From Deltaproteobacteria bacterium (GTDB lineage Bacteria > Myxococcota_A > UBA796 > UBA9615): a stretch of 43,767 nucleotides of DNA. A program made the translations under genes and the position numbers. How positions within the stretch are numbered: position 1 is the stretch's first letter; each line of letters begins with the position of its first letter. The stretch covers positions 1 through 43,767 of the forward strand of contig JAGSHC010000022.1 in the NCBI GenBank assembly GCA_023954745.1, written 5' to 3'. Below are positions 25,017 through 35,279 of this stretch, piece after piece. Below the pieces are notes generated by a model that made no database searches, was not told the DNA's origin, and saw only the letters and a list, made by a program, of their open reading frames with translations.

Positions 25017-28000
25017 CAGCCAGCATCCTTTCCGTAGACGAAGTGGCGTCGGCGGAGCAGACGGGTGACCGCGGCGAGCCAACCCATGTCAATGCTGTAG
25101 CGGGCTCCTCGCCGGTGCAGCAACCCCAGATTGTCGAGGACCTGCACAGTGCTCTGCACGAGGTCGGGCTCCATGTTGTTCGCCTGCACGATCTCGTTGA
25201 GCGACAGCCCTCCATGGACCCGCACGACGGCGAGAGTCAGCAGGGCCGGGTCCGACAGGGGCGGCAACTGCGGATTGCTGATCACGTCGGGCAAACGCAC
25301 CCGCAAGACCTTGCTCTCCACCCCGTCCACCGGCGGGTTGCTCGGGCACAGCGAGCGCGCCCACAGGGGCACCGCGACCCCGGGATTGCCCCCCGAGGCC
25401 TCGGCGAGCAAGCGGAAGTAGGCCTCCTGGGTGCGCTCCACCTCCGCCGCGGGTTGGCCCGACGCAGTGGAGCTCCCCAGAGGGCCGAAGTCCGCCGAGT
25501 ACCCAGCGGCGGCCGTGCGCTTCGTCAGGAAGTCACCCAGCTCCGCGCCGCCGAGCCGGGGCAGTCGAATCACCGTGCGGAAGGTGTTCGGGTTCACCAC
25601 GGTCCCGATGCGCTCCAGGAGGCGCCACGCGGGAGCGTGCACGGTCAGAACCCAGAAGTGCCGGTCGCAGGAGTCGTTCAAGACCCGAAGCAGCGAGCGC
25701 AGACCCGCGAACCCGCCGACCCTGCGGAGGAAGGCGTTCTCGAGCTCCTCGAGGAGGAACAGCGTGGGTGGGAGCTGTCGCAGCTCGCGTTGGAAGGACT
25801 CCGCATCGGAGACGCCCTCGAGACCCAGCTGGCGGGCGACGTAGATGAAGACGGCCTTCTCCCCCACCACGCGCCCAGTCAGGCGTCCGGTGCGCTGCTC
25901 GAGCCCGCCGGCAGAGCGGGCGGCCCAGTCCGTCACCAGGACGTGCTTGCCCTGCCCGCGGTCACCGACCACGAGGACGAGACCCCGGGAACCCTCTTCG
26001 CGCCACGCTGCCAGGGAGGCGTCGGCCTCCTCTGCCTGGGTGCGGTAGAGCAGCTCGGCTGCGGCAGCGGTGACGGGCTTGTCGATCTTCGACCGCGCCG
26101 TCGAAGACAAGGGCGGGGCTTCGCTCTCCTCGTCATCCTGGGAGAGACGGCGGCGGTTGACGACGTTGAGCACGCGCCCCAACAGCGTCCCCTCCTCGAT
26201 GGTCCCCTGGAGGAGCTGCCAGAGGCGCAGGCCACCCAGCCAAAAGATCCCCAGCGCTGCCCGAGGGGCCCGCGTGATCAGGCCGCTGCGCGGCGGCTCC
26301 GCCAGATACCTCGTGACCGGGCCGTCGGGAACTCCCGCGACGAGGGCAGCGCGGACGTGCGGCTCGCTGAGGTGGAGGAGGAAGACGCCCAAGCCCAGGA
26401 ACGCAAAGAGGAACAGCTGCGCGGCGAGCCAGGCGAGCGCCTCGGCGCCGATGACCTCTCCGATGACGTACTGGACCAAGGTTCCCAGGAGGAGCCAGAG
26501 CAGCAGGAGTCGCTCGGCCCGCGCGACCAGCGGCCAAGCAGGGACGGAGACGGCCACGAGCGCAGGGCGTCGCTCGCTCGCCGGGGCCACGGCGAGACGG
26601 AACAAGCCATCGACGAGGCGGAACAAGACCCCGATGCGGACGAGGATCAACAGGATCCCCAGCTCGGGCAGGCGGTCCCGTACAGGCCCCAGCATCAGCG
26701 ACAACACCATCAGGTCCAGGGCCGCCACGGCGACCACCGTGACCGGCTGGACCAGGGGCCGGAAGTCCCGCTGGAACAGCTGCCGCTCCTGGCGGTTGAG
26801 GCGCAGGACCATCGGCTCCACGAGAAACGGCAACCGCGCCCTCGCCCAGAGCCCCCCGATGAGCAGCAGGATCAGCCAGAAGCTCTGCAGGATGAAGTTG
26901 AACAGCGTCTCGGGCGCGCTGAGCAGCGTCGGCAGGTGCAAGGTGGCGGACAGGCGACGGCGGAGGAGGGCCCGCAGGTTGGGCGCGAAGAGCCGCACCT
27001 CGAGGTTGATGTCCTCGAAGAGGGTGCTGGTTTGGACGCGGTCGCGTCCCGGCACCGAGGGGCGTAGCTCCTCTCGAAGGTTCTTGGCCTGCCGCAGAGT
27101 GGCGAAGGCTGCGTCGCGCTGATCCTCGGTCGAGGCGAGCCGCTCCTCGATGGCGTCGTTCATCGAGGAGAGCGCCACCTCCCAGTCGTCGAGGGCCGCG
27201 ACTCCCGTCGCCCGGTCTGGACCGTCACCGAGCCCACTGACGAAGATCCGCTCCTTCTCAAGGGATGCTCTCTCCTCGAGCGTCTCGGAGCGGTTGGCCC
27301 GACGCCGAGACTCCGCCTCGTCCAGCGCCTTGACCGACGCGGTGGCTGCCTTGCGCAAGGTGGTGAGCAGGTTGTGCAGCGCGACCCAAGCCTCGACGGC
27401 GCGCCCCCGGCGCAACGACCCAATCCCGGTGGGGGTCAGCAGGATGGCGTCGACCTCCGCGGTGAGGTTGCGCAGCTCCCCCGACCACTCAGCCTCGTCG
27501 CTCTCGAAGGCCTCCACCGCCGCGCGGTGGGCGGTCCACTCCGACTCGGCCGCGGTCTGGGCTGACGCGACGCTCTCCAACAAGGCAGCGAGCTGACGGC
27601 TCCGCTCGTCGGTGGCCTTGGCCGCCGCCTCCTCGGCCTCCCGCCGCGACTCCTCTGCGCGCTCCGCTGCCTTCTTCGCCTCCTCGTCGGTTCGCCTCTC
27701 CCGATGGCGCCGGACCGAGCCCATCATCGCTTCGGCGAGCTCGAGCTCCAGAGCCGCACGACGAGCCCTCAGTTCCAACACCTCACGCCGAAGAGCCGCT
27801 GGAGTGCCCGGCTCCGCAGGCGCGGAGAGGCCAAACATCGTCTCGGCCACGACCCGGGCGGTCGCTCGCTCCTCCACCTGCCGCGTCAACACGTCCGCGC
27901 TGAGCGATGGCGGCGACGAAGCCGCCTCGGCGATGGCTGCCTCGATGGCAGGGATGGCCGTCCCTCGCAACCAGGAGGCGAGGGCCGCATCCACCTGGAT

Positions 28001-28825
28001 CATCTCCGTCGCGGGCAACAGGGGGCGCATCCTCTCGAGTCGGTCCGCGGCCCCCGTCGCTTCACCGTCCACCGAGAGTCGCCCCAACTCCCCAGGGCTC
28101 AGAGGAGTCGCCGCCCCGGGGACCGTGATGTGACGCCGAGCGGCTCCCGCCAGCGCGTCGAGGCGTCGCACGTCTCGCTGGGCCCGTCCGATCCGAGCCA
28201 GAGCGAGATCCCGCGCCTCCCCGGGCTCCAGCTCCCGAGAGGCGAGGTCGAGCTCCGAGACGATCGCCACGAGGCGAGCCCGCTCGGCTCCGTAGCCGTC
28301 GCCGGCGATCTGCGGGTGGTCGGTCGCGAGACCGCGCAGTCCGAGGAGCAGGCGGCGCTCCAAGGACCCTGCGAGGTCTTCGGCGTCCAGGGCGCCCTCA
28401 CGCGCGCGTCTGTACGTATTGAGGCGTGACTCGCTCCCGAGGGGAGGGACGGGGGCTGCCCGCTCCTTGAGACGCTCCATCTCCTCGCCGGTTGCATCGG
28501 CCAGACGGGAGTCGAGCCACCCGAGCCGATGCAGCGCGCCACTCCCCATGGCGGGGAACGCGACGTCAAGGCGCTCCGACCCCGCAAAGTACGCACGGGC
28601 GAGCTCCACCTGGGTGAGGGCAGATGCCGCGCGTGCGTCCCAGGCCGGGATGGCGGCGCGGCGCGCTTCGGCCCACAGGGCGTCGGGGTCGGCGACAGCG
28701 GGCGGCGCCGGCTCCAGGGACTCGTCGGGAGACTCCGGAGCAGAGGCAGGCTCGGCAGAAACCACCGGTGCGGTGACTCCCAGAGCCAGGACGAGCAGCA
28801 GCAGCAGCGGTCTGAGCGACAACAC
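25016..28825 (-). CDS. Giant membrane protein: periplasmic helical domain, TM region, AAA-type ATPase, winged helix
   Basis: The product has 1269 residues from GTG 28825 (TTG 28822 is an alternative). It has a signal peptide (1-24) and a long helical periplasmic part with a strong coiled coil at ~345-440 (rich in EEAKKAAERAEESRREAEE). About seven or eight membrane segments lie between ~641 and ~870. The cytoplasmic part has a P-loop GDRGQGKH at 954-961, where His replaces the usual Thr or Ser, and an acidic Walker-B-like LFLLEELENAF near 1022. The end (~1180-1260) looks like a winged helix. The first two parts resemble MscK/KefA, but the channel domain is a separate gene next door. I do not know this architecture from a named family. 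Confidence 0.85.
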   Translation of the reverse strand: MLSLRPLLLLLVLALGVTAPVVSAEPASAPESPDESLEPAPPAVADPDALWAEARRAAIPAWDARAASALTQVELARAYFAGSERLDVAFPAMGSGALHRLGWLDSRLADATGEEMERLKERAAPVPPLGSESRLNTYRRAREGALDAEDLAGSLERRLLLGLRGLATDHPQIAGDGYGAERARLVAIVSELDLASRELEPGEARDLALARIGRAQRDVRRLDALAGAARRHITVPGAATPLSPGELGRLSVDGEATGAADRLERMRPLLPATEMIQVDAALASWLRGTAIPAIEAAIAEAASSPPSLSADVLTRQVEERATARVVAETMFGLSAPAEPGTPAALRREVLELRARRAALELELAEAMMGSVRRHRERRTDEEAKKAAERAEESRREAEEAAAKATDERSRQLAALLESVASAQTAAESEWTAHRAAVEAFESDEAEWSGELRNLTAEVDAILLTPTGIGSLRRGRAVEAWVALHNLLTTLRKAATASVKALDEAESRRRANRSETLEERASLEKERIFVSGLGDGPDRATGVAALDDWEVALSSMNDAIEERLASTEDQRDAAFATLRQAKNLREELRPSVPGRDRVQTSTLFEDINLEVRLFAPNLRALLRRRLSATLHLPTLLSAPETLFNFILQSFWLILLLIGGLWARARLPFLVEPMVLRLNRQERQLFQRDFRPLVQPVTVVAVAALDLMVLSLMLGPVRDRLPELGILLILVRIGVLFRLVDGLFRLAVAPASERRPALVAVSVPAWPLVARAERLLLLWLLLGTLVQYVIGEVIGAEALAWLAAQLFLFAFLGLGVFLLHLSEPHVRAALVAGVPDGPVTRYLAEPPRSGLITRAPRAALGIFWLGGLRLWQLLQGTIEEGTLLGRVLNVVNRRRLSQDDEESEAPPLSSTARSKIDKPVTAAAAELLYRTQAEEADASLAAWREEGSRGLVLVVGDRGQGKHVLVTDWAARSAGGLEQRTGRLTGRVVGEKAVFIYVARQLGLEGVSDAESFQRELRQLPPTLFLLEELENAFLRRVGGFAGLRSLLRVLNDSCDRHFWVLTVHAPAWRLLERIGTVVNPNTFRTVIRLPRLGGAELGDFLTKRTAAAGYSADFGPLGSSTASGQPAAEVERTQEAYFRLLAEASGGNPGVAVPLWARSLCPSNPPVDGVESKVLRVRLPDVISNPQLPPLSDPALLTLAVVRVHGGLSLNEIVQANNMEPDLVQSTVQVLDNLGLLHRRGARYSIDMGWLAAVTRLLRRRHFVYGKDAG

Positions 28826-28829
28826 CGTC

Positions 28830-28835
28830 AGTGTA
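28830..28835 (-). promoter_or_regulatory. Candidate -10 box before the giant ATPase gene
   Basis: TACACT on the minus strand ends 5 nt before GTG 28825 and 8 nt before the next codon, TTG 28822. The second spacing would match the leaderless pattern, so the true start may be 28822. Confidence 0.35.
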
Positions 28836-29017
28836 GCTGGCGCAGTGGGTAGGGCGCTGATGCAGTCACCAAAGGGATCCTAGGGGAGGATGGTCGGGAG
28901 AACCGCATCGAGCGTCTGCGAAGGCGCCGGGTGCGCGCAGCTGAAGGACTGACCTCGCATCGGGCAAGGCCCGATGGGGAACCCGTCGGCGGCGCGCCAC
29001 GCCACGCTCGGGCCGGC

Positions 29018-29023
29018 TATCGT
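29018..29023 (+). promoter_or_regulatory. TANNNT box for leaderless start at 29030
   Basis: TATCGT ends 7 nt before the ATG at 29030, with no room for a ribosome-binding site. Confidence 0.5.
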
Positions 29024-29029
29024 TGTCCC

Positions 29030-29188
29030 ATGTGGTTCGTCGAGCTGATCCAGGACTTCTGGTTCTTCCTCAAGGAGCGAAAGGCCTGGTGGCTCACCCC
29101 CATCGTGGTCGTCCTCCTCCTCCTCACCGTGCTCATCGTGGTGAGTGAGAAGGCAGCCGTGCTGCCCTTCATCTACACGCTCTTCTAG
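29030..29188 (+). CDS. DUF5989-type small membrane protein
   Basis: The product has 52 residues. It reads as an amphipathic start (MWFVELIQDFWFFLKERKAWW) followed by one membrane helix (TPIVVVLLLLTVLIVVS) and the conserved tail AVLPFIYTLF. The pattern FLKERKxWWLxPIV..APFIYTLF is that of the DUF5989 family, which I recall near SxtJ-like and carbamoyltransferase genes elsewhere. Neither partner is present here. It is divergent from the giant ATPase gene. Confidence 0.82.
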   Translation: MWFVELIQDFWFFLKERKAWWLTPIVVVLLLLTVLIVVSEKAAVLPFIYTLF

Positions 29189-29479
29189 GCGCTCCCACCC
29201 GCGCGGACAGCGCGGAAACCCTTGTGGCCCGGGCATTGCGCGGCCCCCGGATAGACCTGGAACGCGATCCTTCCCCGACCTAGGGTCGAAGGGAGAGAGA
29301 AATTCGAGACCCGTTCTTTGGAAGCCGAGTCGAGCTCCACCCACGTCGCTCACCGCTGCTGAGGCCCTCCCCACCGGAGCGGCCACCGGGTCCCCTCCCC
29401 CTCGAGTGAAGACACTGGATGCGCCATCGGGCGCTGCCCCGCCGTATCGAGCTCGGTTCAGCCTCCAGGTGGAGGGCGT
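29189..29479. other. 291-bp intergenic region upstream of prkA
   Basis: No reading frame here looks coding. It holds the candidate sigma-54 promoter at 29225-29239 and a Shine-Dalgarno-like GGTGGAGGG just before the prkA ATG. I see no tRNA and no strong hairpin. A leader of roughly 230 nt would follow the promoter. Confidence 0.5.
29225..29239 (+). promoter_or_regulatory. Candidate sigma-54 (-24/-12) promoter for prkA operon
   Basis: TGGCCCGGGCATTGC matches the -24/-12 consensus TGGCAC-N5-TTGC with one mismatch (C for A), and exactly 10 nt separate the invariant GG and GC. It points toward prkA, about 240 nt downstream. E. coli yeaGH, the homologous operon, is known to be transcribed by sigma-54 under nitrogen starvation, which supports the call. 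No activator site was identified. Confidence 0.5.
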
Positions 29480-31507
<2,028 letters not shown>

Positions 31508-31513
31508 CCGGCT

Positions 31514-32638
31514 TTGTCCGCCACCACCCGAATCGAGCGGGACGTCCGCCGCTTCAAGGAGATCGTGCGGGGCCGCATCCGCCGGGACCTGAAGAAGTAC
31601 ATGTCCTCGGGCGAGCTCATCGGCCGCAAGGGCAAGGACCTCGTGTCCATCCCCTTGCCGCAGATCCAGCTCCCCCGCTTCCGCTACGGCGACAACCAGG
31701 GAGGCGTCGGTTCGGGCAAGGGCGAGGAGGGAGACCCGGTCAGCCAGGGGGAGGACGGCGACGGGGACGGAGCGGGCCAGGCGGGCGAGAGCCCGGGTCA
31801 GCACATCCTCGAGGTCGACGTGGGAATCGACGAGCTCGCCGAGATCATGGGCGAGGAGCTGGAGCTTCCCAAGATCGAGCCGAAGGGCTCGGCCAACGTC
31901 GTCGCCAGCAAGGACAAGTACAACAAGGTGGCGCCCCAGGGTCCCGACGCGCTGCGGCACATGAAGCGCACCTACAAGCGGGCGCTCCAGCGGCAGATCG
32001 CCGCGGGCAGCTTCGACCCGAAGAACCCCAGCGTCGTGCCCGTGCGCGGAGACATGCGCTACCGGTCCTGGACGGTGGACGAGAAGCCGGAGCGCAACGC
32101 CGTCATCCTCTACATGATGGACGTGTCGGGCTCCATGGGCGCTCTCCAGAAGGAGATCGTGCGGATGGAGGCGTTCTGGATCGATACCTGGCTGCAGAGC
32201 CAGTACGACGGGCTCGAGACGCGCTTCATCATCCACGACGCCGCGGCGCGGGAGGTGGACCGCGAGACCTTCTTTCACACGCGCGAGAGCGGCGGCACGC
32301 TCATCTCGACGGCCTACACGCTCTGCCAGAAGATCATCGATGCGGACTACCCCTCCTCGGAGTGGAACATCTACCCGTTCCACTTCTCGGACGGCGACAA
32401 CTGGAGCGGCAGCGACACGCGCACGTGCCTGTCGCTCCTCCGCGAGCAGATGCTTCCGAAGGTGAACGCCTTTTGTTACGGGCAGGTGGAGTCCGAGTAC
32501 GGGTCCGGGCAGTTCCTCAAGGACCTCAGGGGTGAGTTCGGTGGGGAGGAGCCGGACGACCGCGTGATCCTCAGCCGGATCGCGGACAAGGACGGCGTGA
32601 TGGACTCCATCAAGACGTTCCTCGGGAAGGGCAAGTAG
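31514..32638 (+). CDS. yeaH: DUF444 / YeaH-type vWA-like protein
   Basis: The product has 374 residues. I accept TTG 31514, 6 bp after prkA, because the family's N-terminal conserved stretch ([22 protein letters not shown]) begins right after it. A Gly/Asp/Glu-rich linker lies at ~65-95. The von Willebrand A-like part has a MIDAS motif DVSGSMG near 203-209, with metal-coordinating Asp and Ser residues, and [13 protein letters not shown] later. In E. coli YeaH acts with YeaG in stress adaptation; the molecular role is unknown. Confidence 0.94.
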   Translation: MSATTRIERDVRRFKEIVRGRIRRDLKKYMSSGELIGRKGKDLVSIPLPQIQLPRFRYGDNQGGVGSGKGEEGDPVSQGEDGDGDGAGQAGESPGQHILEVDVGIDELAEIMGEELELPKIEPKGSANVVASKDKYNKVAPQGPDALRHMKRTYKRALQRQIAAGSFDPKNPSVVPVRGDMRYRSWTVDEKPERNAVILYMMDVSGSMGALQKEIVRMEAFWIDTWLQSQYDGLETRFIIHDAAAREVDRETFFHTRESGGTLISTAYTLCQKIIDADYPSSEWNIYPFHFSDGDNWSGSDTRTCLSLLREQMLPKVNAFCYGQVESEYGSGQFLKDLRGEFGGEEPDDRVILSRIADKDGVMDSIKTFLGKGK

Positions 32639-32641
32639 GCC

Positions 32642-34201
32642 ATGAGCGACTCGATGTTCGACATTCGCTACCGAAAGGGACTGCCCGACGAGCTGCGTCG
32701 TATGCAGGACCATGTCCAGACCATCGCCGCGGAGGCGGGCCTCGACTTCTTCCCCGTGGTCTTCGAGATGGTGGAGCCCGAGGAGATGTCCATGCTCGCC
32801 GCCTACGGCGGCTTCCCGACGCGCTACCCGCACTGGCGGTTCGGCATGGAGTTCGAGCAGCTCCAGAAGAGCTACGTGTATGGCCTGAGCAAGATCTACG
32901 AGATGGTGATCAACACCGACCCCTGTTACGCCTACCTCATGAACTGCAACGCCGCCGTCGACCAGAAACTGGTGATGGCGCACGTGTACGGGCACTGCGA
33001 CTTCTTCAAGAACAACATGTGGTTCGGCCACACGAACCGACGGATGCTCGACGTGATGGCGAACCACGCCACGCGGATCCGGCGAATCATCGACAAGTTC
33101 GGCACCGAGCGGGTCGAGCAGTTCATCGACTGCTGCCTGTCCGTGGAGAACCTCATCGACGTGCACGGAGCCGCCATCCAGCGGCAGACCGACGACGAAG
33201 ACCCCATCCGCGCCGCGCTCAGGGCACAGCAGCAAGACGGCGCCGCCCCGGAGCTGCCCTCTGCGAACCACTTCAAGGCCGACGTCGACCGCAGCTACCT
33301 CGACGAGTACGTGAACCCGCCCGACGAGGTCATGGCCCGGCGCGAGCGCGCGCTCCAGGAGAGCCTCCAGCCGAAGCGGCACCCGTCCCATCCCGAGCGG
33401 GACGTGCTCGGCTTCATCCTCGCGAACGCGCCCCTGCACGGCTGGCAGGCCGACATCCTCGCCATCATTCGCGAGGAGGCGCTCTACTTCGCCCCGCAGG
33501 GCCAGACGAAGATCATGAACGAGGGCTGGGCCACGTTCTGGCACACGAAGCTGATGACCGAGAAGCTCGCGTCGGCCGACGAGATCGTGGACTACGCCGA
33601 CCATCACTCCGGCACCGTCGCCCAGAGCCCGTACCGCCTGAACCCCTACAAGCTCGGAGTCGAGCTCTTCCGGGACCTCGAGGCCCGCTGGGACACCGGG
33701 CGGCACGGCCGCGAGTACGAGGACTGCGACGACATGGCGCGTCGGCGTGACTGGTTCGTCGATGAGCGCGGGGGGCTGCAAAAGGTCTTCGAGGTGCGGC
33801 GGATCTACAACGACCTGCAGTTCGTGGATGCCTTCCTGACCGAGGACTTCTGCCGGGAGAACGGGTTCTTCGCCTATGGCTACGACACCAAGAACAAGCA
33901 GTACGTCATCGAGTCGACCCAGTTCGCCGAGGTGAAGAGCAAGCTGCTCGACCAGCTGACCAACTTCGGCCAGCCCATCATCGACGTCGTGGACGCGAAC
34001 TTCGAGAACCGAGGCGAGCTGCTCCTCGCCCACAGCCACACCGGCTCGGATCTGAAGGTGGACTGGGCGGAGACCACGCTGGCGAACCTCACGAAGCTGT
34101 GGAAGCGGCCCGTGGCCCTGGAGACCCGCCTCGACGGCAAGCCCGTGCGGCTGCGCCACGACGGCAAGGAGCTCGTGCGCAACACCATCGGCGAGACCTG
34201 A
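32642..34201 (+). CDS. spoVR: SpoVR family protein
   Basis: The product has 519 residues, close to the ~500 of SpoVR/YcgB. Landmarks are LDFFPVVFEMVEPEEMSMLAAYGGFPTRYPHWRFGMEFEQL (cited for YGGFPTRYPHWRFG), VMAHVYGHCDFFKNN with a His pair, and the central NEGWATFWHTKLM. Conserved His and Glu suggest metal binding. In Bacillus it is needed for spore cortex formation; in other bacteria it is the fixed partner of prkA and yeaH. It starts 3 bp after yeaH. Confidence 0.96.
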   Translation: MSDSMFDIRYRKGLPDELRRMQDHVQTIAAEAGLDFFPVVFEMVEPEEMSMLAAYGGFPTRYPHWRFGMEFEQLQKSYVYGLSKIYEMVINTDPCYAYLMNCNAAVDQKLVMAHVYGHCDFFKNNMWFGHTNRRMLDVMANHATRIRRIIDKFGTERVEQFIDCCLSVENLIDVHGAAIQRQTDDEDPIRAALRAQQQDGAAPELPSANHFKADVDRSYLDEYVNPPDEVMARRERALQESLQPKRHPSHPERDVLGFILANAPLHGWQADILAIIREEALYFAPQGQTKIMNEGWATFWHTKLMTEKLASADEIVDYADHHSGTVAQSPYRLNPYKLGVELFRDLEARWDTGRHGREYEDCDDMARRRDWFVDERGGLQKVFEVRRIYNDLQFVDAFLTEDFCRENGFFAYGYDTKNKQYVIESTQFAEVKSKLLDQLTNFGQPIIDVVDANFENRGELLLAHSHTGSDLKVDWAETTLANLTKLWKRPVALETRLDGKPVRLRHDGKELVRNTIGET

Positions 34202-34699
34202 GTGAAGGAGCCGTCCCTCGGTCGAAGCCTCATCGATGCGCTCAAGGAGGGCGCCTCTGGGGAGGTCGTGGTGGAGAGGGCTGGGCTGCGCGCGCGAGCC
34301 CGCGTGGCGGGAGCAGGGCTGTATGGCTCCGAGCTCGAAGGACTCACGGTGGAGACCGAGACCCGCGGACTCGGCGGGCGCCCCGCGCGGACCGAGCGCG
34401 TCGTACACGGGCTCGCCGAGCGGCTCGACTACCTCGGCGAGCCCCTCGAAGCCCTGGAGATTACGCCCTCTCATGGCCGCGGGCAGCTTCGCACCCGGCG
34501 TGACCGCGTGCGCGATGGGGAGTACTTCGAACTGGACGTGCAGGATGGAGATCGGGTGGACGTAGGGCGCGTTCGCTACGACCGCGAGGCTGGCGAGCGA
34601 CGCAAGCAGACCCGCAATACCGGTCACGGAGTCCTTCGGCGGCTGGTCGACGATCTCGCCGAACTGATCGACAACGCCGACTCTCCGACGCAAGACTGA
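34202..34699 (+). CDS. Unknown protein attached to the prkA operon
   Basis: The product has 165 residues from GTG 34202, immediately after the spoVR stop. It is basic and acidic in alternation, without Cys, signal peptide or membrane segment. A repeated beta pattern is suggested (LRARARVAGAGLYG, LTVETETRGLGG, GQLRTRRDRV, EYFELDVQDGDRVDVGRVRYDREAG). I do not recognise the family. Its tight placement suggests that it works with PrkA/YeaH/SpoVR. Confidence 0.75.
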   Translation: MKEPSLGRSLIDALKEGASGEVVVERAGLRARARVAGAGLYGSELEGLTVETETRGLGGRPARTERVVHGLAERLDYLGEPLEALEITPSHGRGQLRTRRDRVRDGEYFELDVQDGDRVDVGRVRYDREAGERRKQTRNTGHGVLRRLVDDLAELIDNADSPTQD

Positions 34700-34704
34700 A
34701 CGTC

Positions 34705-35247
34705 TTGCTCCTCACCCCTCGATTCCGTGTCGCCGCACTGCTCGCCCTGCTGGTCCTGGTCAGCGGATGCCCCCGCACGGGGACCACCGACTCCGGCGAC
34801 GCACCGGCCCCCCTGAGGGAGCGGCTGGTGGACAACTTCTCGGACGCGCAGCTGCTCGTTCTGCTCGATGCCTTCGAGTACGAACCCAGCCTCGTGGACG
34901 AGGGCTCCATGACGTTCGACCTCGAGCCCGGGCGCGTGATGCTCTTCAATCGGTTCGAAGGCGATCTGCAGCTCTACTACGTGATGACGGGGGGCCAGTG
35001 GACCCACGAGCAGATCAACGAGTGGAACCGAACACGGCGTCTGTCCCGCGCGTACCTCGACACCGAAGGCGACCTCGTGCTCGAGGCGGACCTGTTGTCG
35101 CTGGGCGGGATCACGGAGCGCCAGGTGGTGTCGTTCATCGCGGTCTTCGAGAAGGCGCTGCGGCTGTTCGTGACCGAGGTCGCGAGTCAGGGCTTCGAGG
35201 GCACTCCCGAGGAGCTGCCGACCGAGCCCGAGGGCGGCTGGCACTGA
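34705..35247 (+). CDS. Lipoprotein with YbjN-like domain
   Basis: The product has 180 residues from TTG 34705, 5 bp after the preceding stop. The signal peptide LLALLVLVSGC has a perfect lipobox. From ~50 on, the sequence follows the YbjN/type-III-chaperone-like fold (MLFNRFEGDLQLYYVMTGGQWTHEQINEWNRTRRLSRAYLDTEGDLVLEADL, cited for QINEWNRTRRLSRAYLD). It is the last gene of the prkA unit, ending before a GC-rich palindrome. A lipoprotein here suggests an envelope link for the stress operon. Confidence 0.78.
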   Translation: MLLTPRFRVAALLALLVLVSGCPRTGTTDSGDAPAPLRERLVDNFSDAQLLVLLDAFEYEPSLVDEGSMTFDLEPGRVMLFNRFEGDLQLYYVMTGGQWTHEQINEWNRTRRLSRAYLDTEGDLVLEADLLSLGGITERQVVSFIAVFEKALRLFVTEVASQGFEGTPEELPTEPEGGWH

Positions 35248-35259
35248 CACTGAGGGGGG

Positions 35260-35279
35260 GCGCCCCCGCGCGGGGGCGC
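35260..35279. terminator. Perfect 20-bp GC palindrome between convergent genes
   Basis: GCGCCCCCGC is followed directly by GCGGGGGCGC. It sits between the end of the lipoprotein gene (35247) and the radC stop (35280), where a two-way terminator is expected. There is no U-tract. Confidence 0.5.

Noticed and set aside
25007-27067. 686-codon plus-strand frame opposite the giant ATPase gene
   Set aside because: Composition is Gln/Glu/Arg/Pro repeats typical of an antisense shadow. The minus strand has P-loop, membrane helices and a signal peptide.
29189-29479. tRNA or small RNA gene upstream of prkA
   Set aside because: No T-arm consensus or cloverleaf pairing, and the hairpins are short. Only the sigma-54-like element stands out.
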